Below, piece after piece: positions 1 through 7,655 of a stretch of 56,358 nucleotides of DNA. Every line of letters starts with the position of its first letter. The stretch's first letter is position 1. The stretch comes from Myxococcota bacterium (lineage in GTDB: Bacteria > Myxococcota_A > UBA796 > CAJQPC01): positions 1 through 56,358 of the forward strand of contig JAKLKD010000056.1 of assembly GCA_023150845.1 (NCBI GenBank), in the 5' to 3' direction. The translations under genes and the position numbers were made by a program. The notes beneath the pieces were generated by a model. The model saw only the letters and a list, made by a program, of their open reading frames with translations, had not been told where the DNA came from and did not search any database.

Positions 1-327
1 CCGGGCACGGATCTGTACACGATCAGCCAAGAGCGCGGCTATGTGAGCGGCGACTTCTGGCGGGAGTACACCGTGAACGGCGGCGGGCTCTTGCCCCAGC
101 TTGAGACGGAGACCTTCACCGCTGAGCAGCTCCGGGCCTACCGCACCAAGGCTTACCTCAAGTTCTACATGCGCCCCGACCTCATCCGCCGCAAGCTCTC
201 CAAGTCTGAAGGCCGCGAGGAGCTCATGGAGATGTTGGGCGGCGCGACGGTGCTCAGCGAGATCGTGAAGTCTACGGTGATGCGGCGCATCCCCCAGGTC
301 GGGCTGGGCAAGATCGCGACGGTCTGA
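1..327 (+). CDS. C-terminal part of a radical SAM protein (probably B12-binding type), 5' truncated
   Basis: The frame is open from the first base, so the gene starts upstream of the window and only about 108 C-terminal residues are visible. The sequence PGTDLYTISQERGYVSGDFW followed by a segment with YLKFYMRPDLIRRKL is typical of the region after the radical SAM barrel in cobalamin-binding radical SAM enzymes. These often have 'PGT.LY..a...G' and then a 'YR.FYLRP..i...l' helix. The CxxxCxxC cluster motif lies outside the window, so the chemistry cannot be assigned. The next gene starts 4 nt after the stop, which suggests co-transcription. The family call is moderate; the substrate is unknown. 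Confidence 0.65.
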   Translation, partial: PGTDLYTISQERGYVSGDFWREYTVNGGGLLPQLETETFTAEQLRAYRTKAYLKFYMRPDLIRRKLSKSEGREELMEMLGGATVLSEIVKSTVMRRIPQVGLGKIATV

Positions 328-331
328 GTCG

Positions 332-844
332 GTGCTTCACGGCGCCGTCGTCGGTCTGTGGTGGGTGTCGGGCGCGGTCTTGGCCGAGCCCCTCATCGTG
401 CGTGTCGAGGACCGCGGCGGGCGGCTCTCTGGCGAGGTGAACGTCGAGCTGACCGCCGACGCCCCGACGAGCTTCGTCGCCCGAGACGACGGCCAGCCCC
501 CGGACGTGAAGGCCGGGGACGCGGTGTTCACGGCGCTCCTCGACCCCGCGCCGCCGGGGGAGCGGCTCAGCGCCCGGCTCCTCGTCGCGGGGGTGTGGAC
601 GGCCCCGGCCCAGGCGCGACGCCCCGAGGGCCCCGGCCCGGAGCTGCGGCTGCGGCTGGGCACGGACGGCGCGCTCAGCTCCGGGGCGGAGGAGGCCGTG
701 GGACAGCCCGAAGGAGAGGCGGGGCCGGGCTCGATCTGGCTCTGGGCCCTGGCGGCGAGCGGCTGGGGCGCGGCGGCGGCCTTGGGCGCGCGGCTGGCGC
801 GGCGTGGCGCCTCAGCCCAGCCCGCCGACCCCGCCGGAGCGTAA
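332..844 (+). CDS. Small secreted or membrane-anchored hypothetical protein
   Basis: 170 residues with a GTG start 4 nt after the preceding stop, so probably translationally coupled. Residues 1-18 form a hydrophobic signal-like segment ending VLAEP. The middle (about 20-115) looks like a small beta-rich domain with the phrase DDGQPPDVKAGDAVFTALL. That phrase resembles the 'DDG...D..aGDgvft' signature seen in some secreted choice-of-anchor domains. Residues 136-155 are a second hydrophobic stretch (IWLWALAASGWGAAAALGA) followed by arginines, so the product is probably held in the inner membrane with a short basic cytoplasmic tail. The 3' end overlaps the end of the convergent sigma-54 activator by 33 bp. 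No function is assigned. Confidence 0.6.
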   Translation: MLHGAVVGLWWVSGAVLAEPLIVRVEDRGGRLSGEVNVELTADAPTSFVARDDGQPPDVKAGDAVFTALLDPAPPGERLSARLLVAGVWTAPAQARRPEGPGPELRLRLGTDGALSSGAEEAVGQPEGEAGPGSIWLWALAASGWGAAAALGARLARRGASAQPADPAGA

Positions 845-2179
845 GGCGTCGGGGTCGATGTCGTACTCTTTAAACCAGCGGTAGAGCGTGTTGCGCGACA
901 CGCCGAGGCGGCTCGCGAGGGCCTTCACGTTGCCGTTCACCGCGAAGAAGAGCTGGCGTAAGGACTCGGCGCTGGGCTTCACGCTGCGGTCGGGGACCGT
1001 CGGGACAGCGGCGGCGGGCACAGGCGTCGGGGCGCTCTGCTCCTGGGCGCTCACGGCGAGCTGAATCCAGTCCGAGGGCCGCAGGCAGTCGGCGTCGGCC
1101 TGCTCGACGCAGAGGCGCTCGATCCAGGCGTCGAGCTCACGGACGTTCCGCGGCCAGCGGTAACGCAGCATCAAGAGCATGAGGCTGCGGTGGATGTCCA
1201 AGGGGCGCCCGGCGTGCTGGCGCACAAAATGCCGGGCGAGGAGCGGGATGTCCTCGGGGCGCTCGCGTAAGGCGGGGACGTGCAGCGCCCAGCGCAGGCG
1301 CCCGAAGAGGTCCTCGCGGAAGAGGCCCTGGGCCACGAGCACGGAGAGGTCGCGGTGGGTGGCCGCCACAAAACGAACGTCGGACTTGTGCACCTGGCTG
1401 GAGCCGACGGGGCGGTACTCCTGCTCTTGGAGCAGGCGGAGCAGGGCGACCTGCAGCCCCGGCGGGGCCTCGCCGATCTCGTCGAGGAAGAGTGTGCCCC
1501 CCTCAGCGGCCTGGACGAGCCCCGTGCGCTCGCGGTCGGCCCCGGTGAAGGCGCCGCGGGTGTGGCCAAAGAGCTCCGAGAGCAGGAGCGCCTCGGGCAT
1601 CGCGCCGCAGTTCACGGCCACGAAGCGCCCTTGCCGCCCGCTGGCGACGTGGACCTCTTGCGCGATGAGCTCTTTGCCGACGCCGGTCTCCCCCTGGACG
1701 AGCACCGTCGTCATGCGCGGGGCGACCCGATCCACGTCGTCGAGGAGCCGAGCGAGCTTCGCGCTGCCGCCGATCAGCCTCGGGTGCGGTCGTGGGGTGA
1801 AGCTCCGCGGCGCGCGGTGCAGCAGCAGGAGGATATTGCCCAGGCCGAGGATGTCCCCGTCGCGGAGGGCGGCGCGGGTGAAGGACTGCCCGTTGACGAA
1901 GGAGCCGTTGAGGCTGCCCGCGTCCCGGGCCTCGACGCCCTGATCCGTGAGCCGGACCTCACAGTGCGCCCGAGAGAGCAGGGGATCGTCGAGGTTTCCC
2001 GGCCCCAGCTCACCCCGACCGCGCCCGAGCACCACGGCGGGCCCCGGCGAGATGGCGCGGCGCACCCCCACCGCGTCGGGACGGCTGTGGTGCACAACGG
2101 TCAGGACGTTGGTGTTGGCGTCGACCCCCCCGGCATCTTCGGAGTCAACGTCATGCAGGGTCTTCTCAAGCGATGACAT
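812..2179 (-). CDS. FHA-domain sigma-54 dependent transcriptional activator
   Basis: 455 residues. An FHA domain (about 45-110; VVLGRGR near the start, SRAHCEV, and GSLNGSFVNGQ at the end) should bind phosphothreonine peptides. It precedes a complete AAA+ sigma-54 interaction domain (about 130-360) with Walker A GETGVGKE, the sigma-54 contact loop GAFTGAD, Walker B GGTLFLDEIGE and arginine-finger region FREDLFGRLRWALHVPALRERPEDI. A Fis-type helix-turn-helix closes the protein (about 415-450; VKALASRLGVSRNTLYRWFKEYDI). FHA-activators of this layout are abundant in myxobacteria and are controlled by Ser/Thr kinases rather than response-regulator phosphorylation. A PEGA-type kinase lies about 10 kb away, but a partnership is speculative. 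ATG start; no strong Shine-Dalgarno sequence. Confidence 0.93.
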   Translation of the reverse strand: MSSLEKTLHDVDSEDAGGVDANTNVLTVVHHSRPDAVGVRRAISPGPAVVLGRGRGELGPGNLDDPLLSRAHCEVRLTDQGVEARDAGSLNGSFVNGQSFTRAALRDGDILGLGNILLLLHRAPRSFTPRPHPRLIGGSAKLARLLDDVDRVAPRMTTVLVQGETGVGKELIAQEVHVASGRQGRFVAVNCGAMPEALLLSELFGHTRGAFTGADRERTGLVQAAEGGTLFLDEIGEAPPGLQVALLRLLQEQEYRPVGSSQVHKSDVRFVAATHRDLSVLVAQGLFREDLFGRLRWALHVPALRERPEDIPLLARHFVRQHAGRPLDIHRSLMLLMLRYRWPRNVRELDAWIERLCVEQADADCLRPSDWIQLAVSAQEQSAPTPVPAAAVPTVPDRSVKPSAESLRQLFFAVNGNVKALASRLGVSRNTLYRWFKEYDIDPDALRSGGVGGLG

Positions 2180-2296
2180 GGCGCCGACGGGCCTGGGTGC
2201 GAGGAGGGGCGTGACAGGGGCGCCTCATCATAACCCAGGCGCGCAAAGACCAGCAGTGGGGGTCGTGAAGCGCGACTCGCCGGGCCCCCCTCGCCG

Positions 2297-2329
2297 CCGG
2301 AGGGCGCCCCGCCGTGGGGCACCCTCCGG
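2297..2329 (-). terminator. GC-rich hairpin between small membrane gene and FHA activator
   Basis: Arms CCGGAGGG/CCCTCCGG (2297-2304, 2322-2329) and GCCCC/GGGGC (2306-2310, 2316-2320) stack around one C/A mismatch with a 5-nt loop. It lies 17 nt downstream of the 74-residue gene on the minus strand. There is no T-run on either strand, so it would be a GC-hairpin terminator or an RNA 3'-end stabiliser. The pairing is read directly; the role is inferred. Confidence 0.5.
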
Positions 2330-2346
2330 GGCTCGCGGGCGCCGGA

Positions 2347-2571
2347 TCAGGCCAGCGAGGCCAGCCAGAACACGAGCTCAAACAGCCGCGTGTTGAGCGC
2401 GGCGCTGAGCGTGATGACGCCCGCGGCGATGATCAGCTCCCCGCGGCTCAGCGCGCGGTCGCGGAGATCGAAGCGCGGAGCGTCACCCGAGACGCGGCGC
2501 GCGGGGCGCGTGGTGAGCATCGACCGGCCGCGGGGCGCGGTGACGCGGAGCGAGGCGGTCAGGGTGGTCAT
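2347..2571 (-). CDS. Small membrane protein of 74 residues, unknown function
   Basis: The start is fixed by a near-perfect Shine-Dalgarno sequence (AAGGAGG, 5 nt before ATG), which argues that this short frame is real despite several competing frames. The N-terminal ~45 residues are basic and polar (several Arg, with DAPRFDLRDRALSRGE). Residues about 46-72 (LIIAAGVITLSAALNTRLFELVFWLASLA) form one strongly hydrophobic helix at the extreme C terminus. That suggests a tail-anchored protein with a cytosolic basic head. I recognise no family. It is followed by a strong hairpin at 2297-2329 and then the FHA activator on the same strand. Confidence 0.6.
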   Translation of the reverse strand: MTTLTASLRVTAPRGRSMLTTRPARRVSGDAPRFDLRDRALSRGELIIAAGVITLSAALNTRLFELVFWLASLA

Positions 2572-2925
2572 GTTCCCTCCTTGGGCGTGTGGATGGAGCG
2601 GCGCGCTCTCGCGGAGCGGTCGCGGTGGGCGCCGAGGACGGCGCGGCCGGTCGCCGAGGCGACCGAAGAGCGTGGTTGAGGTGCTGGCGGCCCTCAGCGA
2701 CGGCAGGCGCGCGACGTGACGCGCCTGCGGCGACGCCGCAGGGGTTGGAGAGGGAGCCGGGACAAGCCTCAGGCGCGGGCGTCGCCGACACCTACAAGTA
2801 ACCCGTCCAGGCCCCTGATCCAGCGCAGAACGGACACAAACTGTCCGTTAACGGGCGTCGATCTCATTTTTTCGAGCGGGCCGGACAAAGCTCAGAACGA
2901 CAAAAAAACCCTGCGTGGATCGTGC
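2572..2925. other. Intergenic region of 354 bp with a perfect palindrome
   Basis: No convincing gene; the frames here are GC-codon shadows. It should hold the promoter of the 74-residue gene (minus strand). Two features stand out. One is a perfect 8+8 inverted repeat at 2829-2849. The other is an A-run at 2903-2909 that reads as a T7 run on the minus strand just past the methyltransferase stop, preceded only by a weak 4-bp stem, so I do not call it a confident terminator. Confidence 0.4.
2829..2849. promoter_or_regulatory. Perfect palindrome, operator-like
   Basis: AACGGACA-CAAAC-TGTCCGTT is an exact 8-bp inverted repeat with a 5-bp centre in an otherwise non-coding stretch. The half-site spacing fits a dimeric repressor. 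A hairpin is also possible but no T-run follows. The binding protein is unknown. Confidence 0.35.
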
Positions 2926-3858
2926 TTATGGCCGACGCGCTACAAAGGTCCAGGCGCGATTGAGCGCCCCGAGGGTCGGGTGCGCCGCGAGACGGTCCTC
3001 CCAGGCGATGAGCTTGTCGAGGTCCAGGGGCCCGGCGGCCTGCTCAAAGGGGCCGGAGAGCACGTAATGGCTCGGCGTGATCAGGAGCGGAGTCCAGCCG
3101 GAGAGCAGCTCCCGGACCTGGGTCTCGGAGAAGGTGCGCACGAAGCGGTCTCCGGGCACGAGGAGCGGGCCGTCGCCGCCCCAGGCGCCTAGGCTCCCCG
3201 GGGCCACGTCCGGGGCCATGAGCCAGCCCAGCTCGGCCTCGACAGCGCCGAAGAGCAGGCCCCCGGGGCGGAGGTTCGCCGCGGCTCGGGCGAGGCAGGC
3301 CGCCGGGTCCTCGACGTAGTTGAGGAGCTCCACGGCGAAGCAGAGGTCGAAGGGGCCCTCGTCGCCGAGGCGCTCCGCCGTCGTCCAGCGCAGGTCCAGG
3401 CGCCCCGGGCGGCCCGCGGCGCCCCAGACCAGGCGCTCCAAGGACCGGGCGTCGGCCTCCACAGCGAGCACCTCCTCGCCGCGGTCCAGCCAGAGGCTCG
3501 TGAAGCGGCCCACCCCGGCGCCGAGGTCCAGGGCCCGGCCCTTCGTCGGCAGCCAGGGGGCCCAGCGGTGGAGGTAGAGCGCGCGCTCTAAGGTCTTCGC
3601 CTCGTGGTTGGGCGCGTCGGGGTCCATGAAGCTCAGCCACTCGGGGTGCTCGGCCCAGGCCCGGGTGAGGCCGACGAGGTTCTCCAGCGCTGGGGTCGGG
3701 GCGGGCCCACCGGCGCAGATCGTGGGCAGCCGGGGATCCCCGCAGGGCAAGGTGAAGGATCGCCCCACCCAAGGGCTGAGCCCCCGCGCCTCATAGGGCG
3801 GCCCAGGGGGCAGGGTCGGCGTCTCGCCGTCGTTGACGCGGGCGTAGCGTAGGCTCAT
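2926..3858 (-). CDS. Class I SAM-dependent methyltransferase
   Basis: About 310 residues. The Rossmann-fold SAM motif I is plain (RALDLGAGVGRFT), followed by an acidic strand-2 residue (EVLAVEAD) and motif II/III region (GPFDLCFAVELLNYVEDP, then LRPGGLLFGAVEAE), as in methyltransferase families PF08241/PF13649. The acceptor cannot be told from sequence. The N-terminal ~90 residues (including GRSFTLPCGDPRLPTICAGG) are not obviously part of the fold and may form a substrate or zinc-binding extension. The frame also allows a GTG start 45 nt earlier at 3903, but that adds a low-complexity basic stretch and neither start has a good ribosome-binding site. I prefer the ATG at 3858. Confidence 0.8.
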   Translation of the reverse strand: MSLRYARVNDGETPTLPPGPPYEARGLSPWVGRSFTLPCGDPRLPTICAGGPAPTPALENLVGLTRAWAEHPEWLSFMDPDAPNHEAKTLERALYLHRWAPWLPTKGRALDLGAGVGRFTSLWLDRGEEVLAVEADARSLERLVWGAAGRPGRLDLRWTTAERLGDEGPFDLCFAVELLNYVEDPAACLARAAANLRPGGLLFGAVEAELGWLMAPDVAPGSLGAWGGDGPLLVPGDRFVRTFSETQVRELLSGWTPLLITPSHYVLSGPFEQAAGPLDLDKLIAWEDRLAAHPTLGALNRAWTFVARRP

Positions 3859-3948
3859 CGGCGCCGTCTTAACCGAGCGCGCCGCCCGCTGAGGCCGCCT
3901 CACGCCGGGAAGGATCGTGAGAACGTGAGATTTGAGGGGGGACGACGC

Positions 3949-3977
3949 TTGACAGAGGGCGAAGTCAAGACCATGCT
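3949..3977 (+). promoter_or_regulatory. Candidate sigma-70 type promoter for the micro-gene at 4027
   Basis: A perfect -35 hexamer TTGACA (3949-3954) is followed after 17 nt by a poor -10 (CATGCT, 3972-3977). It points rightward into a short unit holding a 15-codon frame and a hairpin. The -10 matches only half of the consensus, so this is tentative. Confidence 0.3.
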
Positions 3978-4026
3978 GACACTGTTCCTGGTGCTCCCCA
4001 GAACGTCATCAACCGCTGGAGGTCTC

Positions 4027-4074
4027 ATGCGTTGGCGTCCGTCCCCCCGCCCGAAGCCGGGCCCGAAGAAGTAA
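4027..4074 (+). CDS. Possible micro-protein of 15 residues, Arg/Lys/Pro-rich
   Basis: The frame reads MRWRPSPRPKPGPKK then TAA. Its ATG is preceded at 4-nt spacing by a strong Shine-Dalgarno sequence (GGAGG, 4018-4022). It lies between a TTGACA box at 3949 and a 9-11 bp hairpin at 4091-4117, and in no other gene. Such a combination is rare by chance. The peptide is very basic (7 Arg/Lys of 15) and could be a ribosome-associated peptide, a leader peptide or simply a translated RNA. I recognise no family. Confidence 0.4.
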   Translation: MRWRPSPRPKPGPKK

Positions 4075-4090
4075 ACCTTCTCGGCATGAT

Positions 4091-4117
4091 GGCCCCGCCA
4101 GTCCCCCTGGCGGGGTC
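4091..4117. terminator. Hairpin, probably bidirectional terminator
   Basis: GGCCCCGCCAG (4091-4101) and CTGGCGGGGTC (4107-4117) pair over 11 positions (nine Watson-Crick pairs in a row plus a G-T and an outer G-C) with a TCCCC loop. It sits 7 nt past the lpxC stop on the minus strand and 16 nt past the micro-frame stop on the plus strand. No T-run follows on either strand. Confidence 0.55.
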
Positions 4118-4124
4118 ACTCGCT

Positions 4125-4982
4125 TCAGGGGCGCGCCGCGGCCTCGTCGAGCAGGGCGCGCACGGCCTGCAGGGTCATGCCGTGCCCCGGGCGCCGCACC
4201 TCCACCTCGGCGTAGAGCCGCGCGCCGAGCAGGCTGAGATCACCCAGAAGATCGAGGGCCTTGTGCCGCACGGGCTCGTCCGCGGCGCGTAGGCCCTCGG
4301 GGTTGAGCACACCCCGGGCCCGGCAGAACACCACGGCGTTGTCGAGGCTGCCGCCCTGGGCGAGCCCCGCGGCGCGGATACGCTCGACCTCCTCCAAGAA
4401 CCCGAAGGTGCGCGCCCAGGCCAGCTCCGCCTGGAAGGTCTGCGGGCTCACGGCGAGGCGCACCCGCTGCTCCCCGATGGCGGGGTGGTCGAAGTTCACC
4501 GCCACCTGGAGGTGCAGGCCCTCGTCGTTGGGGCGCAGGTTGACCTGGCGGTCGCCGTCGGTCAGCGTCATCGGGCGGGTGACCCGCAGGACCGCGGCCT
4601 CGGCGTCTTGGGCGACGACCCCGGCGGAGAGCGCGCGCTCCGTCCACACACACGCCGAGCCGTCGAGCACGGGCAGCTCCGGGCCCTCGACCTCGATCCG
4701 GGCGTTGTCGATGCCCAAGGCGTAGAGCGCGGCGAGCAGATGCTCGACGGTGCTCACCGAGGCGTCGCCTTCACCCAAGGTCGTGGCCAAGAGCGTCGCG
4801 CGCACATGGCTCACCCGGGCGGGCAGCTCCGGGGCGCCGGGGAGGTCCGTGCGCACAAAACGGACGCCGTGGTGGGGCGGCGCCGGGCGCGCCGACGCTC
4901 GGCACCAGGCGCCCGTGTGGAGGCCGACGCCTTCGGCGAAGACGGGCGCTGCGAGGGTCTGCTGGGGCGGGTTTACGCGCAT
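4125..4982 (-). CDS. lpxC: UDP-3-O-acyl-N-acetylglucosamine deacetylase LpxC
   Basis: 285 residues, close to the usual ~300. LpxC is the cytoplasmic zinc hydrolase of the committed step of lipid A synthesis. The zinc ligands are all present: H81 in STVEHLLAAL, H240 and D244 in RHKALDLLGDL. The general acid/base histidine is H267 in PGHG. The hydrophobic-passage and active-site phrases ARTFGFLEEVE and GGSLDNAVVF also match the family. ATG start at 4982. The gene stands with its stop facing a strong hairpin, and the DUF192 lipoprotein gene lies 40 bp upstream on the same strand. An intact lpxC shows the host makes a lipid A outer membrane. Confidence 0.96.
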   Translation of the reverse strand: MRVNPPQQTLAAPVFAEGVGLHTGAWCRASARPAPPHHGVRFVRTDLPGAPELPARVSHVRATLLATTLGEGDASVSTVEHLLAALYALGIDNARIEVEGPELPVLDGSACVWTERALSAGVVAQDAEAAVLRVTRPMTLTDGDRQVNLRPNDEGLHLQVAVNFDHPAIGEQRVRLAVSPQTFQAELAWARTFGFLEEVERIRAAGLAQGGSLDNAVVFCRARGVLNPEGLRAADEPVRHKALDLLGDLSLLGARLYAEVEVRRPGHGMTLQAVRALLDEAAARP

Positions 4983-5022
4983 CCGTCGGCCAGTGTAGCC
5001 CCGAGCGCGGGGCGGCGCCGCC

Positions 5023-5454
5023 CTATTCTTTGCTGGCGGCGGGCAAGCCGGTGACGACCTGACCGGGCTTGATCTGGTGGGACTCGAACCAGCCGCGGTT
5101 CATCTCCAAGGCGTAGAGCGCCGGGCCCTCGGAGCGCACCCCGTCGCGGGTGAGCGGCCGCATGTCCTCGATGTTGAGGATCACGCCCTTGTCGTCGAGA
5201 TACGCGATGGAGAGGGGGATCGTCGTGTTCTCCATCCAGAACGAGCGCGGCTGGGGATCGGGGTAGACGAAGAGCATGCCCATGTCGGCGCCGAGCTCGT
5301 CGCGGAACATGAGCCCGTTGTGCCGCTCGGAGGGGGAGTCCGCGACCTCGACGGTGATCGACTCCGCGCCCAGGGTGAGCGTCGTCGTCGGGAGGTGCGT
5401 CTTGGGGCCGCAGCCCAAGGACCACAGCGCGCAGAGGAGCGGGGACCACTTCAT
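5023..5454 (-). CDS. DUF192 family lipoprotein
   Basis: 143 residues from the ATG at 5454. That start follows the ruvB stop by 1 nt and gives a clean lipoprotein signal (MKWSPLLCALWSLGC, lipobox LSLGC-like); longer starts would run into ruvB. The mature part matches DUF192 (PF02643): ADSPSERHNGLMFRDEL, MLFVYPDPQPRSFWMENTTI, PLSIAYLDDKG, ALEMNRGWFESHQIKPGQVV. These small periplasmic or surface beta proteins occur widely and have no established reaction. Tight coupling to ruvB suggests one transcript rather than shared function. Confidence 0.88.
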   Translation of the reverse strand: MKWSPLLCALWSLGCGPKTHLPTTTLTLGAESITVEVADSPSERHNGLMFRDELGADMGMLFVYPDPQPRSFWMENTTIPLSIAYLDDKGVILNIEDMRPLTRDGVRSEGPALYALEMNRGWFESHQIKPGQVVTGLPAASKE

Positions 5455-5455
5455 C

Positions 5456-6472
5456 TCAGAACAGCTCCTCTTGCTCTTTGGCGAGGGGGCGGAAGGTGAG
5501 GCCGAGATGTTCATATCCCAGGCGACCCAAGACGCGCCCGCGGCTCGTGCGCTGCAAGAAGCCGTGCTGGATCAAGAAGGGCTCGTAGACCTCCTCGATG
5601 GTGTCGGGCTCCTCGCCGATGGCCGCGGCGAGGTTGGTGAGGCCCACGGGCCCGCCGTCAAACTTCTCGGCGATGGTGCGCAGGATGCGGATGTCCATGC
5701 CGTCGAGGCCGAAGCGGTCCACCTGCAGGCGCTCCAGGGCGCTCTTGGTGAGCGGGAGGTCGATGACCCCTTTGCCCTCGACCTGGGCGAAGTCCCGCAC
5801 CCGCTTGAGCAGGCGGTTCGCCACCCGGGGCGTGCCGCGGCAGCGCCCGGCGAGCTCCCGGGCGCCTTCGCCGGTCATCTCGACGCCGAGGCGCTGGGCC
5901 GAGCGCACCAAGATGCGCTCCAGCTCGGCGGGGGTGTAGAAGTCCATGCTGCACTGGATGCCGAAGCGCGCCCGCAGCGGCGAGCTGAGCAGGCCCGTGC
6001 GGGTCGTCGCCCCGATGAGCGTGAACCGCTTGAGCGGCAGCTTCACCGACTGCGCCCCGGGTCCGGAGCCGATGAGCACGTCGATCTCGTAGTCCTCCAT
6101 CGCCGGGTAGAGCACCTCCTCCACGGCGCGGTTGAGGCGGTGGATCTCGTCGATGAAGAGGATCTGGCGGTCCTCGAGGTTGTTGAGCAGCGCGGCGAGG
6201 TCACCTCCGCGCTCGATCGTCGGCCCCGAGGCCGTCTTGACCTCGACGCCGAGCTCCTCGCCCATGATGTAGGCCAAAGACGTCTTCCCCAGGCCCGGCG
6301 GCCCGGCGAAGATGACGTGGTCCAGGGCCTCACCGCGCTGCAGCGCCGCGCGGATGTAGACCTTGAGGTTCGCCTTGATGCGCTCCTGGCCGACGTACTC
6401 GTCGAGGTTCTTGGGGCGAAGCGCCGGATCGACAGGGTCTTTGGGCGCGGCGTCTACGAGTCGGTTCGTCAT
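5456..6472 (-). CDS. ruvB: Holliday junction branch migration helicase RuvB
   Basis: 338 residues, full length. RuvB is the hexameric AAA+ motor that, on RuvA-bound four-way junctions, drives branch migration in recombinational repair. Visible motifs: [19 protein letters not shown] at the N terminus, Walker [10 protein letters not shown], Walker [10 protein letters not shown], sensor 1 GATTR, arginine-finger/sensor 2 region [10 protein letters not shown], and a C-terminal winged helix (about 260-338) with [17 protein letters not shown]. It is third in ruvC-ruvA-ruvB, 3 nt after ruvA. Confidence 0.98.
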   Translation of the reverse strand: MTNRLVDAAPKDPVDPALRPKNLDEYVGQERIKANLKVYIRAALQRGEALDHVIFAGPPGLGKTSLAYIMGEELGVEVKTASGPTIERGGDLAALLNNLEDRQILFIDEIHRLNRAVEEVLYPAMEDYEIDVLIGSGPGAQSVKLPLKRFTLIGATTRTGLLSSPLRARFGIQCSMDFYTPAELERILVRSAQRLGVEMTGEGARELAGRCRGTPRVANRLLKRVRDFAQVEGKGVIDLPLTKSALERLQVDRFGLDGMDIRILRTIAEKFDGGPVGLTNLAAAIGEEPDTIEEVYEPFLIQHGFLQRTSRGRVLGRLGYEHLGLTFRPLAKEQEELF

Positions 6473-6475
6473 CGC

Positions 6476-7087
6476 TCAACCCCCAGAGAGGATCTTGAGG
6501 GAGTGGGAGAGGCGCGTCGGCACGTCCGCGCCGTCGAGGCCCCGGGCGGCGAGCCCGGCGAGGGCCTGGTCAATCTCAGACTTGCGGTAGCCGAGCTGCG
6601 CCAGGGCCAAGACGAGGGTGTCGTGGTCTTTGGTCTTGGGCGGGGCCTCGGCGGCGGCGGCCGTCGCGGCGGCGGCGGCGGCGCGGAACTCGACGGGGAT
6701 CTTGCCCCGCAGCTCCAGGACGAGGCGCTCGGCGGTCTTCTTGCCGACCCCCGGCGCGGCGGCCAGGGCCCGGGTGTCCTCGGCGTCGATGGCGGCGGCG
6801 AGGCCCTCCAGGCCGAGGTGGTCCACGAGCGCCTGGGAGAGCTTCGGCCCCACCCGGGGCATGGTCGTGAGCAGCTCAAAACACTGCCGCTCCGCCGCCC
6901 GGCCAAACCCGAACAGCCGGAAGCTGTCTTCGCTGACCTGGGTGGAGATGTAGAGCGTCGTCGCGCCCTCGGTGAGCTCCCCGGCGAGGCGCGGCCCGAC
7001 GAGCACGAGGTAGCCGACCCCCCGAACGTCCAGGACGACGGCGCCAGGCAGGCGCTCGACGACGTCCCCGGTGAGGCGCGCGATCAT
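6476..7087 (-). CDS. ruvA: Holliday junction DNA helicase subunit RuvA
   Basis: 203 residues. N-terminal OB fold (MIARLTGDVVERLPGAVVLDVRGVGYLV), paired helix-hairpin-helix motifs in the middle (MPRVGPKLSQALVDHLG and APGVGKKTAERLVLELRGKI) and a C-terminal domain III (about 155-200; ALAQLGYRKSEIDQAL) that contacts RuvB. An alanine-rich linker (AAAAAATAAAAEAPP) separates domains II and III. The ATG overlaps the ruvC stop (ATGA), so the genes are translationally coupled. Confidence 0.97.
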   Translation of the reverse strand: MIARLTGDVVERLPGAVVLDVRGVGYLVLVGPRLAGELTEGATTLYISTQVSEDSFRLFGFGRAAERQCFELLTTMPRVGPKLSQALVDHLGLEGLAAAIDAEDTRALAAAPGVGKKTAERLVLELRGKIPVEFRAAAAAATAAAAEAPPKTKDHDTLVLALAQLGYRKSEIDQALAGLAARGLDGADVPTRLSHSLKILSGG

Positions 7088-7578
7088 GTGAGGCTCCGAA
7101 CGATGGCGTGGTGTTTGGCGTGGGCGAGGTGGGTGATGGCGATGCCGATGGCGTCGGTGGCATCAGCGGTCAAGGACTCATCGGCCCCGACGAGCAGGCG
7201 CACCATGCGCGCGAGCTGCACCTTGTCGGCGCTGCCGGAGCCGGTCACCGACTTCTTCACGGTCATGTTGTTGTACTCAAACACGGGCACCCCGGCCTGG
7301 GCGGCGGCGAGGAGCGCGACGCCCCGGGCCTGGCCCAGCCGCAGGGCCGACTCCGAGGACTTGTGCCTGAAGATGGCCTCGATCGACACGACCTGGGGCT
7401 GGTGCAGGGTGAGCAGGCTCTGCAGGCCCTGGAAGATCGTGAGCAGGCGGCTGGGGATGTCGGCCTTGGTGTTCGTGTGAATCGCCCCCGCCGAGCGCAG
7501 GAGGTAACGCCCACGATCTCGGTCCACGAGGGCGTAGCCCGTGTGAACGGAGCCGGGATCGATCCCGAGGACGAGCAT
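7084..7578 (-). CDS. ruvC: Crossover junction endodeoxyribonuclease RuvC
   Basis: 164 residues from the ATG at 7578; the open frame extends upstream but that part is a GC-codon shadow of the MopE gene. RuvC is the Holliday junction resolvase with an RNase H fold. The four acidic residues are visible: D7 (LGIDPGS), the Glu of VSIEAIF, and the two Asp of DATDAIGIAITH. The conserved GVPVFEYNNMTVKKSVTGSGSADK region is also present. First gene of ruvCAB; a possible LexA-type box and promoter lie at 7611-7655. Confidence 0.96.
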   Translation of the reverse strand: MLVLGIDPGSVHTGYALVDRDRGRYLLRSAGAIHTNTKADIPSRLLTIFQGLQSLLTLHQPQVVSIEAIFRHKSSESALRLGQARGVALLAAAQAGVPVFEYNNMTVKKSVTGSGSADKVQLARMVRLLVGADESLTADATDAIGIAITHLAHAKHHAIVRSLT

Positions 7579-7610
7579 GGTGAGGCGCCGGAGCGAGAGG
7601 GGAGAGCGGC

Positions 7611-7655
7611 CTGAACGTCTTGACGATTTAAACAGATGTTCAGGGGTTGTCGAGG
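7611..7655 (-). promoter_or_regulatory. Possible SOS (LexA-type) operator and promoter of ruvCAB
   Basis: On the minus strand, 33-80 nt before ruvC, TCGACA (7650-7655) is followed after 16 nt by TTAAAT, an acceptable -35/-10 pair. The spacer holds CCTGAACATCTGTTT, which matches most positions of the Myxococcus-type LexA box and resembles the GAAC-N4-GTTC class. A second GTTCAG half-site lies on the other side (7611-7616), making an inverted repeat CTGAACGTCT/AGATGTTCAG with one mismatch. Control by LexA is inferred; ruv genes are SOS-regulated in many bacteria. Confidence 0.4.

Noticed and set aside
2880-2925. Rho-independent terminator after the methyltransferase gene (T7 run on minus strand)
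   Set aside because: The T-run is real but the preceding stem is only about four pairs including a wobble, too weak to call.
5276-7480. 734-codon plus-strand frame opposite ruvB/ruvA/ruvC
   Set aside because: Shadow of three conserved genes; no ribosome site, no domain.
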